64,000 nt of DNA from DRPN01 sp964599235 (GCA_964599235.1 CAZRDX010000040.1:1-64000), one strand, 5' to 3'. Positions 8,350-17,470 are shown, counted from the first letter of the stretch. Numbers and translations: made by a program. Notes: generated by a model not told the origin, from the sequence alone.

Positions 8350-8422
8350 TGATCCAGCAGGGCCTCGAACCCTGGACCCCATCCTTAAAAGGGATGTGCT
8401 CTACCAACTGAGCTACTGGATC
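8350..8422 (-). tRNA. tRNA-Lys (anticodon TTT)
   Basis: The minus strand folds as a complete 73-nt cloverleaf. The acceptor arms are GATCCAG and CTGGATC with discriminator A. The D arm is TAGCTCAGTTGGTAGAGC. The anticodon arm is CATCC-CTTTTAA-GGATG, giving anticodon TTT (Lys), and the T arm is CAGGG-TTCGAGG-CCCTG. The 3' CCA is not encoded. A strong promoter sits just upstream and a terminator just downstream, so it is a single-gene unit. Confidence 0.97.
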
Positions 8423-8434
8423 GCATTGGCGCTG

Positions 8435-8465
8435 CAAAGGTAATACCATATTTTCTTTTTGCAAA
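8435..8465 (-). promoter_or_regulatory. Promoter of tRNA-Lys
   Basis: Minus strand TTTG (8465-8462), a 19-bp spacer and TACCTTTG (8442-8435) match the Bacteroidota consensus exactly. The RNA would start about 6 bases before the mature tRNA. Confidence 0.8.
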
Positions 8466-8577
8466 ACTTTTTTCATTTTCATTTGAAACCCGGGTGAAGA
8501 TTGCATCATTCGTAAGGATCGCTATCACAATGTCCCTGAAGGCACGAGCGCAGGAACAAGAAAAATAATGGGGTTCA

Positions 8578-8610
8578 TTTGGGAAAGAGTCACAATTAGC
8601 TATATCTTTG
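8578..8610 (+). promoter_or_regulatory. Promoter of the SDR / symporter operon
   Basis: TTTG (8578-8581), a 21-bp spacer and TATCTTTG (8603-8610) match the consensus exactly. The RNA should start near 8617. This makes the TTG at 8608 and GTG at 8611 impossible starts and supports the GTG at 8635. Confidence 0.75.
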
Positions 8611-8634
8611 GTGCGGACAACACTCTGGTATCGC

Positions 8635-9444
8635 GTGAAGAACAAGGTGGTCATCATCACAGGGGCATCATCCGGGATCGGTCTTGCGACGGCGAAATGT
8701 TTTGCTCGGCGGGGCTCGTCGGTGGTGATGGCGGCACGTAACGGAGAGAAACTGAAACAGGTGGAGCAGGTTTTGCTGGAAGAAGGGTTGGATGTGATGG
8801 GGGTGGAGACCGACGTAAGAAGGGAGGATGCCTGCAGGAACCTGGTGGAGAAGACGGTGGAGCGGTATGGGAAGATCGACATCCTGATCAACAATGCAGG
8901 CATCAGCATGAGGGCTGTGTTCGGTGAGATGACCCTGGACGTGTTCCGTCTGGTGATGCAGACCAATTTCTGGGGGACGGTTTATTGCACCAAGTTCGCA
9001 TTGCCCTACTTGCTGGAAAGTCAGGGTACGGTGGCAGGGGTCAGTTCACTTGCGGGTTTTCAGGCGCTGCCAGGCCGTACCGCTTATTCCGCATCCAAAT
9101 TTGCGATGCATGGTTTTCTGGAGACCCTGCGTCTCGAGTACCGGCGACAGGGGCTGCATGTCTTCCTGATCGCGCCAGGTTTCACGAGCACCAACATTCG
9201 TTTTACGGCCCTGACGGCCAACGGGTCTCCCCAAGGATCATCACCCCGTAAAGAAAAAAGCATGCAAACACCAGAACATGTGGCACGCAGGATCTACCAC
9301 GGCATCCGTCACCGCAGGCGTTTGATGGTGCTCAGTTCCATCGGGAAGTTCACTTTTCTCATGCGTAAGTTCTCCCCCCGCCTCATGGACCGTCTGACCC
9401 TTTATTTCATGTCACGTGAACCCGGCTCCCCTTTTGAAGGATAA
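8635..9444 (+). CDS. Short-chain dehydrogenase/reductase
   Basis: The 269-residue protein is a classical SDR with a Rossmann fold. The cofactor motif is VVIITGASSGIG right after the start, followed by NNAG (in DILINNAGISM), a serine strand GVSSLAG and the catalytic Y-x-x-x-K in TAYSASKFAM. The C-terminal extension (FLMRKFSPRLMDRLTLYFM) resembles SDRs that act on lipid-like substrates near membranes, but the substrate is unknown. The start is a GTG (MKNKVVIITG) chosen because the promoter overlaps the longer frame. The AGCS symporter follows after 17 bp, so they are likely one operon. Confidence 0.85.
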   Translation: MKNKVVIITGASSGIGLATAKCFARRGSSVVMAARNGEKLKQVEQVLLEEGLDVMGVETDVRREDACRNLVEKTVERYGKIDILINNAGISMRAVFGEMTLDVFRLVMQTNFWGTVYCTKFALPYLLESQGTVAGVSSLAGFQALPGRTAYSASKFAMHGFLETLRLEYRRQGLHVFLIAPGFTSTNIRFTALTANGSPQGSSPRKEKSMQTPEHVARRIYHGIRHRRRLMVLSSIGKFTFLMRKFSPRLMDRLTLYFMSREPGSPFEG

Positions 9445-9461
9445 ATTCACCCGAGTATACG

Positions 9462-10841
9462 ATGAGCGGTATTGAAAGGGCGATCATCGCTTTTGCCGAC
9501 TGGATCTGGGATGTCCCGCTGCTGATATTGTTGCTGGGCGGGGGTGCCTTTTTTCTTTTGTACTCAGGTTTTTTACCCTTCCGGCATATCGGACATGCGG
9601 TGGATGTATTGCGGGGCAAGTATGATGATCCCAATGATCCGGGGCAGATCAACCATTTCCAGGCACTTTCGACTGCGCTGGCTGCCACGGTAGGCATGGG
9701 CAATATCAGTGGTGTGGCCATTGCCATTGCACTGGGTGGGCCTGGGGCTATCTTCTGGATGTGGGTGACCGCCGTGGTGGGTATGGCCACCAAGTTTTTT
9801 ACAGCCACTCTGGCGGTGATGTACCGTGGCCGGGACCGTCAGGGGGAACTACAGGGAGGTCCCATGTACGTCATCACGGTAGGTCTGGGAAGGAAGTGGC
9901 TTCCCCTGGCCGTTTTTTTCAGTCTGGCCGGGCTTTTCGGAAGTCTTCCCATATTTCAGGCCAACCAGCTGACAGCCATCCTCAATGATGTACTGTTCCC
10001 GTCGCAGGCTTCCGGTCATCCCTTTATGAACCGGTTTCTCACCGGTCTGGTGCTGACCGCCATCGTGGGGGTGGTCATCTTCGGCGGGATCCGCCGTATC
10101 GCGAAAGTGACTTCACGGCTGGTTCCTTTGATGGTGCTGCTCTATTTTGCGTCGGTGCTTTTTATCCTGTTGGTCCATTACGACCGTGTTCCCGGATATC
10201 TGGCCATGATCTTCACCAATGCTTTCACTGCCGAGAATTTCCATGGTCATCCTGCCATGGGGGGGGCGCTGGGCGGGCTTATCATCCTAGGAGCCAGGCG
10301 TGCGGCATTTTCCAATGAGGCGGGTATAGGCACGGCCCCCATGGCGCACGGGGCGGCCAAGACCAATGAGCCGGTGCGGGAAGGACTGGTGGCCATGCTG
10401 GGACCTGCCATTGACACCCTGGTGGTGTGTACGCTCACCGCCCTGGCCATCCTGGTGACCGATGTGTGGAAGACCGGGGACGAGAATGGTATCTCCTTGA
10501 CGGTCAGAGCATTCAATGAGGCCATCCCTTTTGCAGGGAGATATCTCCTCATGCTGACGGTGGTGATCTTTGCGTTGTCCACGATGTTCTCCTACGCCTA
10601 TTACGGCGGAAAATGTTCCGCTTTTCTGGCCGGATCCCGTGCCCATCAGGCTTATACGGTTTTCTACGTGGTGACGATCCTGATCGCTTCGGTGGCTTCG
10701 CTGACAGCGGTAGAGAGCCTGATCTCGGGAGCCTTTGCACTCATGGCCATTCCCACGATGGTCTCAGCCATCCTCCTGGCCCCGCGTGTGAAAGAAGCGA
10801 GCAAACGCTATTTTTCCGAAGGAAAAGACAAGGTGAGATGA
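9462..10841 (+). CDS. AGCS-family sodium:alanine/glycine symporter
   Basis: This 459-residue inner-membrane protein is a member of the alanine or glycine:cation symporter family, which takes up small neutral amino acids with sodium. It has about ten to eleven hydrophobic segments. Family signatures are ATVGMGNISGVAIAIALGGP, GGPMYVI and AAFSNEAGIGTAPMAHGAAK. The length is normal. It sits 17 bp after the SDR gene and its stop overlaps the start of the DUF3108 gene (ATGA), so three genes are probably translated from one RNA. The exact amino acid cannot be stated. Confidence 0.93.
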   Translation: MSGIERAIIAFADWIWDVPLLILLLGGGAFFLLYSGFLPFRHIGHAVDVLRGKYDDPNDPGQINHFQALSTALAATVGMGNISGVAIAIALGGPGAIFWMWVTAVVGMATKFFTATLAVMYRGRDRQGELQGGPMYVITVGLGRKWLPLAVFFSLAGLFGSLPIFQANQLTAILNDVLFPSQASGHPFMNRFLTGLVLTAIVGVVIFGGIRRIAKVTSRLVPLMVLLYFASVLFILLVHYDRVPGYLAMIFTNAFTAENFHGHPAMGGALGGLIILGARRAAFSNEAGIGTAPMAHGAAKTNEPVREGLVAMLGPAIDTLVVCTLTALAILVTDVWKTGDENGISLTVRAFNEAIPFAGRYLLMLTVVIFALSTMFSYAYYGGKCSAFLAGSRAHQAYTVFYVVTILIASVASLTAVESLISGAFALMAIPTMVSAILLAPRVKEASKRYFSEGKDKVR

Positions 10842-11608
10842 TCATGATGAGAAAAGCCTCTCTTCCTTTCATCTTTCTTTTCCATTCCGTTCTTTTTCCT
10901 TTATTGCCGCAAGATCTGGAGAGAAGGGTGGGAGAGGAGCTGACCTACAGCCTCTCTTACGGCTGGATCAAAGGGGGAGAGGGTAAAGTGAGGCTGGAAC
11001 GAAACGGCAAGGCAGAAATAGGGCAGTTACGAGCCGTTGCAGAAGCCCGTTCCACCGGACTGATCGGATGGCTTTATCCCGTTGAGGACCGTTATTGCGT
11101 AGTGTTCAGAGCTCCTGAGGGTTTCCCCGAAAAAGTAACACGAACGGTTAAAAAAGGAAAATACACTTCCAGGGAGGATTGGATCTTTCTGGAAGAGAAC
11201 CACAGGGTAAGAAGCTCCCGTACAGGTGATCACAGGTATGCCGTGAAGATATACGATGTACTGACCGCATTCTATCAGGCACGTGAGCGCATCGCCTCAG
11301 AAGGCTGGCGGCTGAAAGGGGAGGTGCTGGTACTACCGCTTTTTTATGATGACAGGTTCTTTGATCTGCGAGTACGTTATGCCGGAGATGAAACGATCCG
11401 TACTTTCCGGGGCAGAGAGCCCTGTGCGCTCTATATTCCCGTGACAGAGGGGAACGACACCTTCACCCAGGAAGAACAGCTGCACATCTGGGTAACACGC
11501 GACACTCTGGCCTTGCCCGTGCGCATCATCGCCCGTCTCTCTTTCGGAAGCCTTCGGTGCGAACTGGAAGAGATCAGAGACATTCGGAAACAACCGAAGG
11601 GGAAATAA
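10838..11608 (+). CDS. DUF3108 exported protein
   Basis: The 256-residue product begins MIMMRKASLPF with a hydrophobic signal segment, then ERRVGEELTYSLSYGWIKGGEGKV, the usual opening strand of DUF3108 proteins. Later strands include VKIYDVLTAFYQAR and LPLFYDDRFFDLRVRY, and the end is an ELEEIRDI strand. The family is a periplasmic beta-rich fold of unknown function. The ATG at 10838 overlaps the symporter stop; ATGs at 10844 and 10847 are also possible. A frame open from 10613 only overlaps the symporter and is not used. Confidence 0.8.
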   Translation: MIMMRKASLPFIFLFHSVLFPLLPQDLERRVGEELTYSLSYGWIKGGEGKVRLERNGKAEIGQLRAVAEARSTGLIGWLYPVEDRYCVVFRAPEGFPEKVTRTVKKGKYTSREDWIFLEENHRVRSSRTGDHRYAVKIYDVLTAFYQARERIASEGWRLKGEVLVLPLFYDDRFFDLRVRYAGDETIRTFRGREPCALYIPVTEGNDTFTQEEQLHIWVTRDTLALPVRIIARLSFGSLRCELEEIRDIRKQPKGK

Positions 11609-11664
11609 AAATGACCTCATTGCAATATTTTTTTCAAAAACAGTATCAGGTAAGGATATTTGAT

Positions 11665-11672
11665 TACCTTTG
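11665..11672 (+). promoter_or_regulatory. -7 promoter element of the cold-shock gene
   Basis: TACCTTTG matches TAnnTTTG exactly and lies 32 bp before the start codon. I see no clear TTTG at the -33 position. Confidence 0.5.
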
Positions 11673-11703
11673 CACTCATTATTCATTCATTATCAATTTT
11701 ATC

Positions 11704-11895
11704 ATGAAAACAGGAAAAGTAAAATTCTTTAATGAGTCCAAAGGTTATGGGTTCATTATGGATTCGGAGACAGAAACGGATTATTTTGTGCACGTTTCCG
11801 GTCTGATCGATGAGATCAGAAAAGATGACGAAGTAACTTTCGAACTGAAAGAAGGCAGGAAAGGAATGAATGCCGTGGATGTTCGACTGGCATAA
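11704..11895 (+). CDS. Cold-shock domain protein
   Basis: The 63-residue protein is a single cold-shock (S1-like OB-fold) domain that binds single-stranded RNA and DNA. RNP1 is seen as KGYGFIM and RNP2 as DYFVHVSGL; the opening TGKVKFFNESKG is typical. The start ATG was chosen because it gives the normal family N terminus. It has its own promoter-like element and a strong terminator 16 bp after the stop, so it is probably a single-gene unit. Confidence 0.95.
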   Translation: MKTGKVKFFNESKGYGFIMDSETETDYFVHVSGLIDEIRKDDEVTFELKEGRKGMNAVDVRLA

Positions 11896-11910
11896 GGATT
11901 ACTTCAGATG

Positions 11911-11940
11911 AAAAAAAGCCCGGCATGCCGGGCTTTTTTT
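11911..11940 (+). terminator. Intrinsic terminator of the cold-shock gene
   Basis: GCCCGGC AT GCCGGGC flanked by seven A and seven T makes a perfect inverted repeat with a T-run, a textbook Rho-independent terminator. Confidence 0.9.
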
Positions 11941-12010
11941 ATGGCTGTTTTTCCCGTGAAAGCGGAAAAATTCGTAATTTAAGTTATTCGAAAACGTCCT
12001 TTTCGATCCA

Positions 12011-12967
12011 ATGTCTGTCTCATATTCTTACATGATCGATACAGGCTGGAAGAAGATGACTGGATTCCTTTTCCGGCCGTTCCGGCTTTCACGGTGGTTC
12101 ATTGTAGGTTTTTCTGCTTTTCTGGCCTATCTGGGAGAAGGAGGATACAGTCCCAACATCAATCCCAAGGAGGTTATGGATCATAACTCCATTCAGCAGA
12201 TGAAGGAGGCTTACTCAGAATTGACCTCAGCAATCCCGACGGGTACCGTTTTTCTCCTTGTTTTCGGGATATTCGTGGTGGCCATGATCATCCTTATCCT
12301 CTGGATCAGTTCCCGAGGCAAGTTCGTTTTTCTGGATAATGTAATCCATGAACATGAGCAGATCACTGAGCCATGGAAAGAGTTCAGAAAAGAAGGGAAC
12401 TCCCTTTTTCTGTGGCGTGTGGGTTTCACTTTCCTTATGCTTGCGTTCATTGGGACACTCGTCTTTTTCCTGTACAGTTACATCGAGGCCGGTGTAAACC
12501 GTGGCGAAAGCGCTCCATTCTGGATCTATCTCTCTTTTCTCGCGGTCTTTCTGGCAACTGTTCTGTATATCGACCTGTACCTCAATCATTTCGTAGTTCC
12601 TATCATGTACAAAAGAAGAACGGGTGTGTTGCGGGGCTGGCATGTTTTTCTTGAATTATGGGCCAGACATCCCTGGCCATTCCTTCTATACGGGATTATC
12701 ATGCTGGGAATGGGTATCGGGGTTTTTCTTTTTGTAATGATCGCAGGTTTGCTCACCTGTTGTATTGGTTTTATCTTCCTGGTGATCCCGTACTTCAACC
12801 GGGTCATCACATTACCATTCCTGGTGTGGTTCAGGGCAATGAGCCTTTATTTCCTTGAAGAATTCGGAGAGGAATACAAACTCCTGGAACCTGTTCCGGA
12901 AATTTCGGAGAGAAATGGAGACGAAGAAAAAGGCAGAAGCGGAACGGAAGAGATTGTCTCGCCGTGA
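12011..12967 (+). CDS. Polytopic membrane protein, unknown function
   Basis: I do not recognise the family with certainty. The 318-residue protein has about six hydrophobic segments: around residues 27-42, 77-99, 135-155, 170-190, 228-260 and 262-280. A soluble stretch lies between the first two and a charged acidic tail (ERNGDEEKGRSG) ends it. The pattern of a first helix preceded by MTGFLFRPFRLSRWF resembles DUF4013/DUF7544-type membrane proteins, but this is weak. The DUF2752 gene starts inside its last 53 bases, so the two are probably coupled. Confidence 0.7.
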   Translation: MSVSYSYMIDTGWKKMTGFLFRPFRLSRWFIVGFSAFLAYLGEGGYSPNINPKEVMDHNSIQQMKEAYSELTSAIPTGTVFLLVFGIFVVAMIILILWISSRGKFVFLDNVIHEHEQITEPWKEFRKEGNSLFLWRVGFTFLMLAFIGTLVFFLYSYIEAGVNRGESAPFWIYLSFLAVFLATVLYIDLYLNHFVVPIMYKRRTGVLRGWHVFLELWARHPWPFLLYGIIMLGMGIGVFLFVMIAGLLTCCIGFIFLVIPYFNRVITLPFLVWFRAMSLYFLEEFGEEYKLLEPVPEISERNGDEEKGRSGTEEIVSP

Positions 12968-13364
12968 GACATTCGTTCTCTTCACAGAGGCACTGATTCT
13001 TTTCTCTTTCCTTGTTTTCCCGTTTCTAACCGATCATGGCAGAACAGCCACGAGATGTGCTTTTCATGAACTGACGGGGTTAAGCTGCCCGACCTGTGGC
13101 ATGAGCCGTTCACTATGGGCATGGACACATCTTGAGGTCCGTGAAGCATTCATCATGCATCTTTTCGGCCCCGTAGTTTATACCACGGCTGTCATACTCT
13201 TTTTTCTTGTTCTTGGTCAGCTTCTTGCAGGAAGAAAGATCCGTCCTGATTCATTACAAAGGAAACGCATCGGGAAACTTTTGTTTGTTTTTCTTGAAGC
13301 ATGGGTTTTTTACTGGTTTCTGAGGATGCTCTTAGAATACATGAATATATGGCCTGTACAATGA
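12915..13364 (+). CDS. DUF2752 membrane protein
   Basis: The 149-residue protein matches DUF2752, small membrane proteins of unknown function. The family core is seen as GLSCPTCGMSRSLWAW, a C-P-x-C-G motif followed by a helix and the conserved R. There are about three membrane helices (residues 24-40, 83-105, 126-143). The N terminus is very basic (METKKKAEAERKRLSRRE). The ATG at 12915 was chosen over the open frame further upstream because it gives a normal DUF2752 N terminus. It overlaps the end of the previous membrane-protein gene. Confidence 0.8.
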   Translation: METKKKAEAERKRLSRRETFVLFTEALILFSFLVFPFLTDHGRTATRCAFHELTGLSCPTCGMSRSLWAWTHLEVREAFIMHLFGPVVYTTAVILFFLVLGQLLAGRKIRPDSLQRKRIGKLLFVFLEAWVFYWFLRMLLEYMNIWPVQ

Positions 13365-13411
13365 ACGGCAAAAAAGAAACATAATTAATATTATGTTAAC
13401 ATATGATTGTT

Positions 13412-13445
13412 AAAAAATAGAGGGGAAACTTTTGTCTCCCCTCTA
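13412..13445 (-). terminator. Intrinsic terminator of the TPR-protein gene
   Basis: TAGAGGGGA (13418-13426) pairs with TCCCCTCTA (13437-13445), and on the minus strand the stem is followed by six T. It lies 6 bp after the TPR gene stop. Confidence 0.85.
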
Positions 13446-13451
13446 TCGTGT

Positions 13452-14639
13452 TTATTTTTGTTCGCCACCTGTATTTCCACCTGAGCTTTTGACTTCTTCA
13501 AGTTGCTTAACGATCTCATCGCGCTTGTCATACATATGAAGACGGTAATAGAGCACCTTCAATGTTTCGAGTGTATTGATCTCTTTGGGATCCAGTTCAT
13601 GGGCTTTTTCAAGGTACGGCAGTGACTCCTTGAATTTTTCGTCTGCCTGTTTCACGCATTCCTTGTATTTCTCGTTGTCCATGATCTCGTTACACTTGTT
13701 GAACATGGTCACGCCGTCGTTGAAGATCAAAGCACCGAGGTTGTAGTATGCGTTCAGATAGTTGGGATCTTTCTCGATGGACAATTTGTAGGCGGCGATG
13801 GCTTCATCGTGTTTACCGATCTTGTCAAGTGCAAGTCCTTTGGCGAAATAGAGGGATGCATTATCCGGATCCTGTTCGAGGGCTTTGTTGATGTAATCGA
13901 TGGCGGCCTGACTGTTATCTTCTACTAGGAGGTAATAGTTAATGAGTTCGAAGATGATGGACTTCTCGGTCGGCATTTTCTGGAAGCCTTCTTTCAGGAT
14001 CTTCAGTCCGGTCAGTGTGTCTCCTTTTTCCAGATAAGCGTTTTTGAGCAGGACATAGATCGCACCTCCCCCGTAGCCCATATCTTTGGCTTTGGTAAGA
14101 TATTCGATGGCCTTGTTCCAGATCTTTCCGTTGTAGGCACTGAGCCCGGCATTGTAGATGATGGAAGTGTCGATCGCTCCGTTAAAGACAGGATCCTTAC
14201 CCACCTGCAGGGCCAGGTCAAAGTATTCCATGGCGGCCTTATACTCTTTGTTCTTGAATTCCTCCACAGCCTTGTTGATGAAGTCCGCATTGAGCATGGG
14301 GAGGTAAATCTCGATCGACTTATGTACCTTACCCTTTTCATCCAGCTGGATAGCTTTCTGGTAGCTTTCCCAGGCCTTTTTCAGGGGTTCGTCCACCAGC
14401 GTTTTGACCTTGGGGTCTTTCGATTCTGCGATCTTTTGCAGGATGCGCCCCTTTACGTAATAGGTTTTGTAGTAGTTCTTGGTCTTTTCGTTCTGTTCCG
14501 CAACCTGGATCGTCTGCCAGGCTTTCTCTATCTCACCGTTCTCAAGGTAAGTAAGAGCGGCTGTCACTTTTCCTTTTTGAGCCTGGACGGCTGTGATGCT
14601 GAAGAGAAGTGCAACCAGTATTGTCGTTACTTTTCTCAT
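13452..14639 (-). CDS. Exported tetratricopeptide-repeat protein
   Basis: The 395-residue protein has a signal peptide (MRKVTTILVALLFSITAVQAQ) and several TPR-like helical pairs, for example AAMEYFDLALQVGKDP, AAIDYINKALEQDPDNASLY, HDEAIAAYKLSIEKDPNYLN and SLPYLEKAHELDPKE. TPRs are protein-binding scaffolds; here it would act in the periplasm, partner unknown. The end is Gly/Gln-rich. A gyrA-TPR gene pair downstream of clpC on the other strand is a familiar order in Bacteroidales. It has a consensus promoter of its own between it and gyrA, and a terminator. Confidence 0.88.
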   Translation of the reverse strand: MRKVTTILVALLFSITAVQAQKGKVTAALTYLENGEIEKAWQTIQVAEQNEKTKNYYKTYYVKGRILQKIAESKDPKVKTLVDEPLKKAWESYQKAIQLDEKGKVHKSIEIYLPMLNADFINKAVEEFKNKEYKAAMEYFDLALQVGKDPVFNGAIDTSIIYNAGLSAYNGKIWNKAIEYLTKAKDMGYGGGAIYVLLKNAYLEKGDTLTGLKILKEGFQKMPTEKSIIFELINYYLLVEDNSQAAIDYINKALEQDPDNASLYFAKGLALDKIGKHDEAIAAYKLSIEKDPNYLNAYYNLGALIFNDGVTMFNKCNEIMDNEKYKECVKQADEKFKESLPYLEKAHELDPKEINTLETLKVLYYRLHMYDKRDEIVKQLEEVKSSGGNTGGEQK

Positions 14640-14670
14640 TTTTAAATGGTTTAATTTACAATTCTGATAT

Positions 14671-14702
14671 CAAAATTAACTATTTTCCTCAAGTGTCGCA
14701 AA
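14671..14702 (-). promoter_or_regulatory. Promoter of the TPR-protein gene
   Basis: Minus strand TTTG (14702-14699), a 20-bp spacer and TAATTTTG (14678-14671) match the Bacteroidota consensus exactly. The start codon lies 32 bp downstream. Confidence 0.75.
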
Positions 14703-14731
14703 ATCTTTGCCATAATTTGTAAGGCTGCGGG

Positions 14732-17236
14732 TCATTCTGCGGCGTCCTGTTCTGTTTCCGGACTTTCTCTTTCTTCTGTTTCTTCTGTCTCCTCATCATG
14801 TTGTTCGACATAAGTCACAGCCGCTATGGAGTCGCCTTCCCGCAGGTTGATGAGGCGGACACCCTGGGTAGCCCTTCCCATGACGCGTATTTCGCTGACA
14901 GGCATTCGTATGACAACGCCGGAACGGTTGATGATCATCAGGTCGCCTGCGTCGGTGACCGCTTTCATGGCGATGAGAGCTCCTGTTTTTTCGGTGATAT
15001 TGAGGGTCTTCACCCCCTTCCCTCCACGTCGTGTGATACGGTAGTCTTCCACTTCGGAGCGTTTGCCATAGCCCTTTTCAGAGACCACCAGGATGGTCTG
15101 TTCCGGTGATTCGATGCACACCATGTCGACCACCTCATCCTGTTCGTTGCTGAGCGTGATGCCACGGACCCCGGCGGCTGTTCTGCCCATAGGCCGGACG
15201 TCCCTTTCATTGAAACGCAGGGCACGTCCCGACCGCACGGCCAGAAGGATCTCCTGCTGGCCGGTGGTGAGTGCGGCCGTGAGCAGCTGGTCCCCTTCCC
15301 GTATGGTCACCGCATTGATCCCCTTCTGTCGCGGCCGCGAGAAAGCCTCCAGAGAGGTCTTCTTGATCACGCCCTTCTTGGTGGCCAGCATGATGTAATG
15401 CTCCCTGATGTATTCCTCATCCTTGAGCGACTTCACATTGATGTAAGCCCTCACCCGGTCGTCAGGATCCATCTGATGGAGCATGTTCTTGATGAAACGT
15501 CCCTGGGCATTTCTGCTGCCTTCGGGTATCTGCCACACTTTCAGCCAGTAACACCTCCCCTTCTCCGTAAAGAAGAGCATGGTGTTGTGCATCGTGGCCA
15601 CATAGAGATGCTCTATGAAGTCCTCTTCCTTGGTGGTGCTGCCACGTGCACCGATCCCTCCCCTGCTCTGTCTGCGAAATTCGGTGAGCGGTGTACGTTT
15701 GATATAGCCCTGATGTGAGATGGTGATCACAACTTCTTCGTCGGCATAGAAATCTTCAGGGTTGAACTCCCCTTCATCAGGTACGATGTTCGTTCTCCTT
15801 TCATCACCATATTTTTCCTTGATCTCGAGAAGTTCCTTTTTGACGATCTCCATCTGCAGTTCGGTGGAAGCAAGGACCTCTTTCATGTACCGGATCTGCT
15901 TCATCAGCTCATCGTACTCTTCCCGCAGTTTTTCCCTCTCGAGGCCTGTCAGTTTCTGCAGGCGCATGTCAAGGATGGCGCGGGCCTGCACTTCTGACAG
16001 GTCAAAGTTGCTCATCAGTCCCTCACGTGCCTCCTCGACGGTCTTGGATGCCCGGATCAGGCGGATCACTTCGTCGAGATGGTCGAGGGCCACCAGCAGT
16101 CCTTCAAGGATATGAGCTCTTTTCTCAGCCTGGGCCAGTTCATAGCGGGTCCTGCGAACCACCACCTCGTGGCGGTGTTCAATGAAATAGTGTAGCAGCT
16201 CCTTGAGGTTCAGCATCTTGGGACGCCCCTTCACCAGGGCTATGCTGTTGACATTGAACGAGGACTGCAGTTGGGTATATTTATAGAGCTGGTTGAGAAC
16301 CACGCTGGCTACCGCCTCTTTTTTCAGTGTGATGACGATGCGCATCCCTTCCCTGTCCGATTCATCGTTGACGTGAGCGATCCCTTCGATCTTTTTCTCG
16401 TTCACCAGGTCGCCGATCTTTTTGATCAGTTCGCTTTTGTTGACCATGTAGGGGATCTCTCTGACGATGATCTCTTCACGTCCGGAAGGTTTCGTCTCGA
16501 TCTCCGTTTTTGCCCTGACGACGATACGTCCTCTGCCTGTTTCATAGGCATCCTTTATACCTTGGTATCCATAGATGGTGGCACCTGTCGGGAAATCGGG
16601 ACCATGAACATATTCCATCAGTTCGCCGATGGTAATGTCCGGGTCATCGATCTGTGCCACAAGGGCATCCACCACTTCCGTAAGGTTATGGGGCGGGATA
16701 TTGGTTGCCATCCCCACGGCGATCCCCGAAGCGCCGTTGACCAGCAGCAGCGGGATACGCGTAGGAAGTACGGTGGGCTCCTTCAGGGTGTCATCAAAAT
16801 TGAGCTGGAAATCAACCGTGTCCTTGTCAATGTCGGCCAATGCTTCTTCCGCGATCTTACGTAGGCGGACCTCCGTATATCGCATGGCTGCCGGGCTGTC
16901 TCCGTCGATGGAGCCGAAATTGCCCTGTCCGTCGATGAGCGGGTAACGCAGCGACCATTCCTGGGCCATACGTACCAGAGCATCGTACACGGAACTGTCC
17001 CCGTGAGGATGGTATTTTCCCAGCACGTCCCCCACGATCCTGGCCGACTTCTTGAACGGGCGGTTGGACAAGACGCCCATCTCGAACATCCCGTACAGCA
17101 CACGGCGGTGTACCGGTTTCAATCCGTCACGTACATCGGGGAGTGCCCTCGACACGATCACCGACATGGAATAGTCGATGTAGGCCGACTTCATCTCCTC
17201 CTCGATGTTGATCTTGATGATGTTCTCGTCTGGCAT
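14732..17236 (-). CDS. gyrA: DNA gyrase subunit A
   Basis: The 834-residue protein is GyrA, the breakage-reunion subunit that with GyrB introduces negative supercoils. The winged-helix core carries the catalytic tyrosine at 120 (AAMRYTEVRL) and the quinolone region HPHGDSSVYDA, with Ser81 and Asp85 at the E. coli 83 and 87 positions, so no classical resistance change is seen. The beta-pinwheel C-terminal domain holds a GyrA-box-like TRRGGKG, where the box usually starts with Q. It ends in an acidic tail (DEETEETEERESPETEQ). A possible promoter (TTTG, 22 bp, TATTTTTT) lies upstream. The gene diverges from clpC. Confidence 0.98.
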   Translation of the reverse strand: MPDENIIKINIEEEMKSAYIDYSMSVIVSRALPDVRDGLKPVHRRVLYGMFEMGVLSNRPFKKSARIVGDVLGKYHPHGDSSVYDALVRMAQEWSLRYPLIDGQGNFGSIDGDSPAAMRYTEVRLRKIAEEALADIDKDTVDFQLNFDDTLKEPTVLPTRIPLLLVNGASGIAVGMATNIPPHNLTEVVDALVAQIDDPDITIGELMEYVHGPDFPTGATIYGYQGIKDAYETGRGRIVVRAKTEIETKPSGREEIIVREIPYMVNKSELIKKIGDLVNEKKIEGIAHVNDESDREGMRIVITLKKEAVASVVLNQLYKYTQLQSSFNVNSIALVKGRPKMLNLKELLHYFIEHRHEVVVRRTRYELAQAEKRAHILEGLLVALDHLDEVIRLIRASKTVEEAREGLMSNFDLSEVQARAILDMRLQKLTGLEREKLREEYDELMKQIRYMKEVLASTELQMEIVKKELLEIKEKYGDERRTNIVPDEGEFNPEDFYADEEVVITISHQGYIKRTPLTEFRRQSRGGIGARGSTTKEEDFIEHLYVATMHNTMLFFTEKGRCYWLKVWQIPEGSRNAQGRFIKNMLHQMDPDDRVRAYINVKSLKDEEYIREHYIMLATKKGVIKKTSLEAFSRPRQKGINAVTIREGDQLLTAALTTGQQEILLAVRSGRALRFNERDVRPMGRTAAGVRGITLSNEQDEVVDMVCIESPEQTILVVSEKGYGKRSEVEDYRITRRGGKGVKTLNITEKTGALIAMKAVTDAGDLMIINRSGVVIRMPVSEIRVMGRATQGVRLINLREGDSIAAVTYVEQHDEETEETEERESPETEQDAAE

Positions 17237-17401
17237 ATTTATTGTAAAGCTTATCTGGTTAAAAAAATACTTTTAAACGCACGAAAATAGTCAAATCTTA
17301 CCGAAACGGGGACGGTGGACGCGCGGAATTATCAACAAAATACTGTTTAAAAGAAAAGAGGGTTTTGGGAGAGTGAAAAGTCCCGTTCGGTAAAGAATTC
17401 G

Positions 17402-17409
17402 TATCTTTG
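17402..17409 (+). promoter_or_regulatory. -7 promoter element of clpC
   Basis: TATCTTTG matches TAnnTTTG exactly, 61 bp before the clpC ATG. No TTTG is present at the usual -33 spacing, so promoter strength is uncertain and an activator may be needed. Confidence 0.5.
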
Positions 17410-17470
17410 AAGTACGGCAGTGGTTCTCCCTGTCGACAAGGGAGGATCGTAGGAACAGGAGGAAGATATT

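Noticed and set aside
14732..17236. Quinolone-resistance change in GyrA
   Set aside because: The region reads GDSSVYDA with the usual Ser and Asp at the key positions, so no classical resistance substitution is present.
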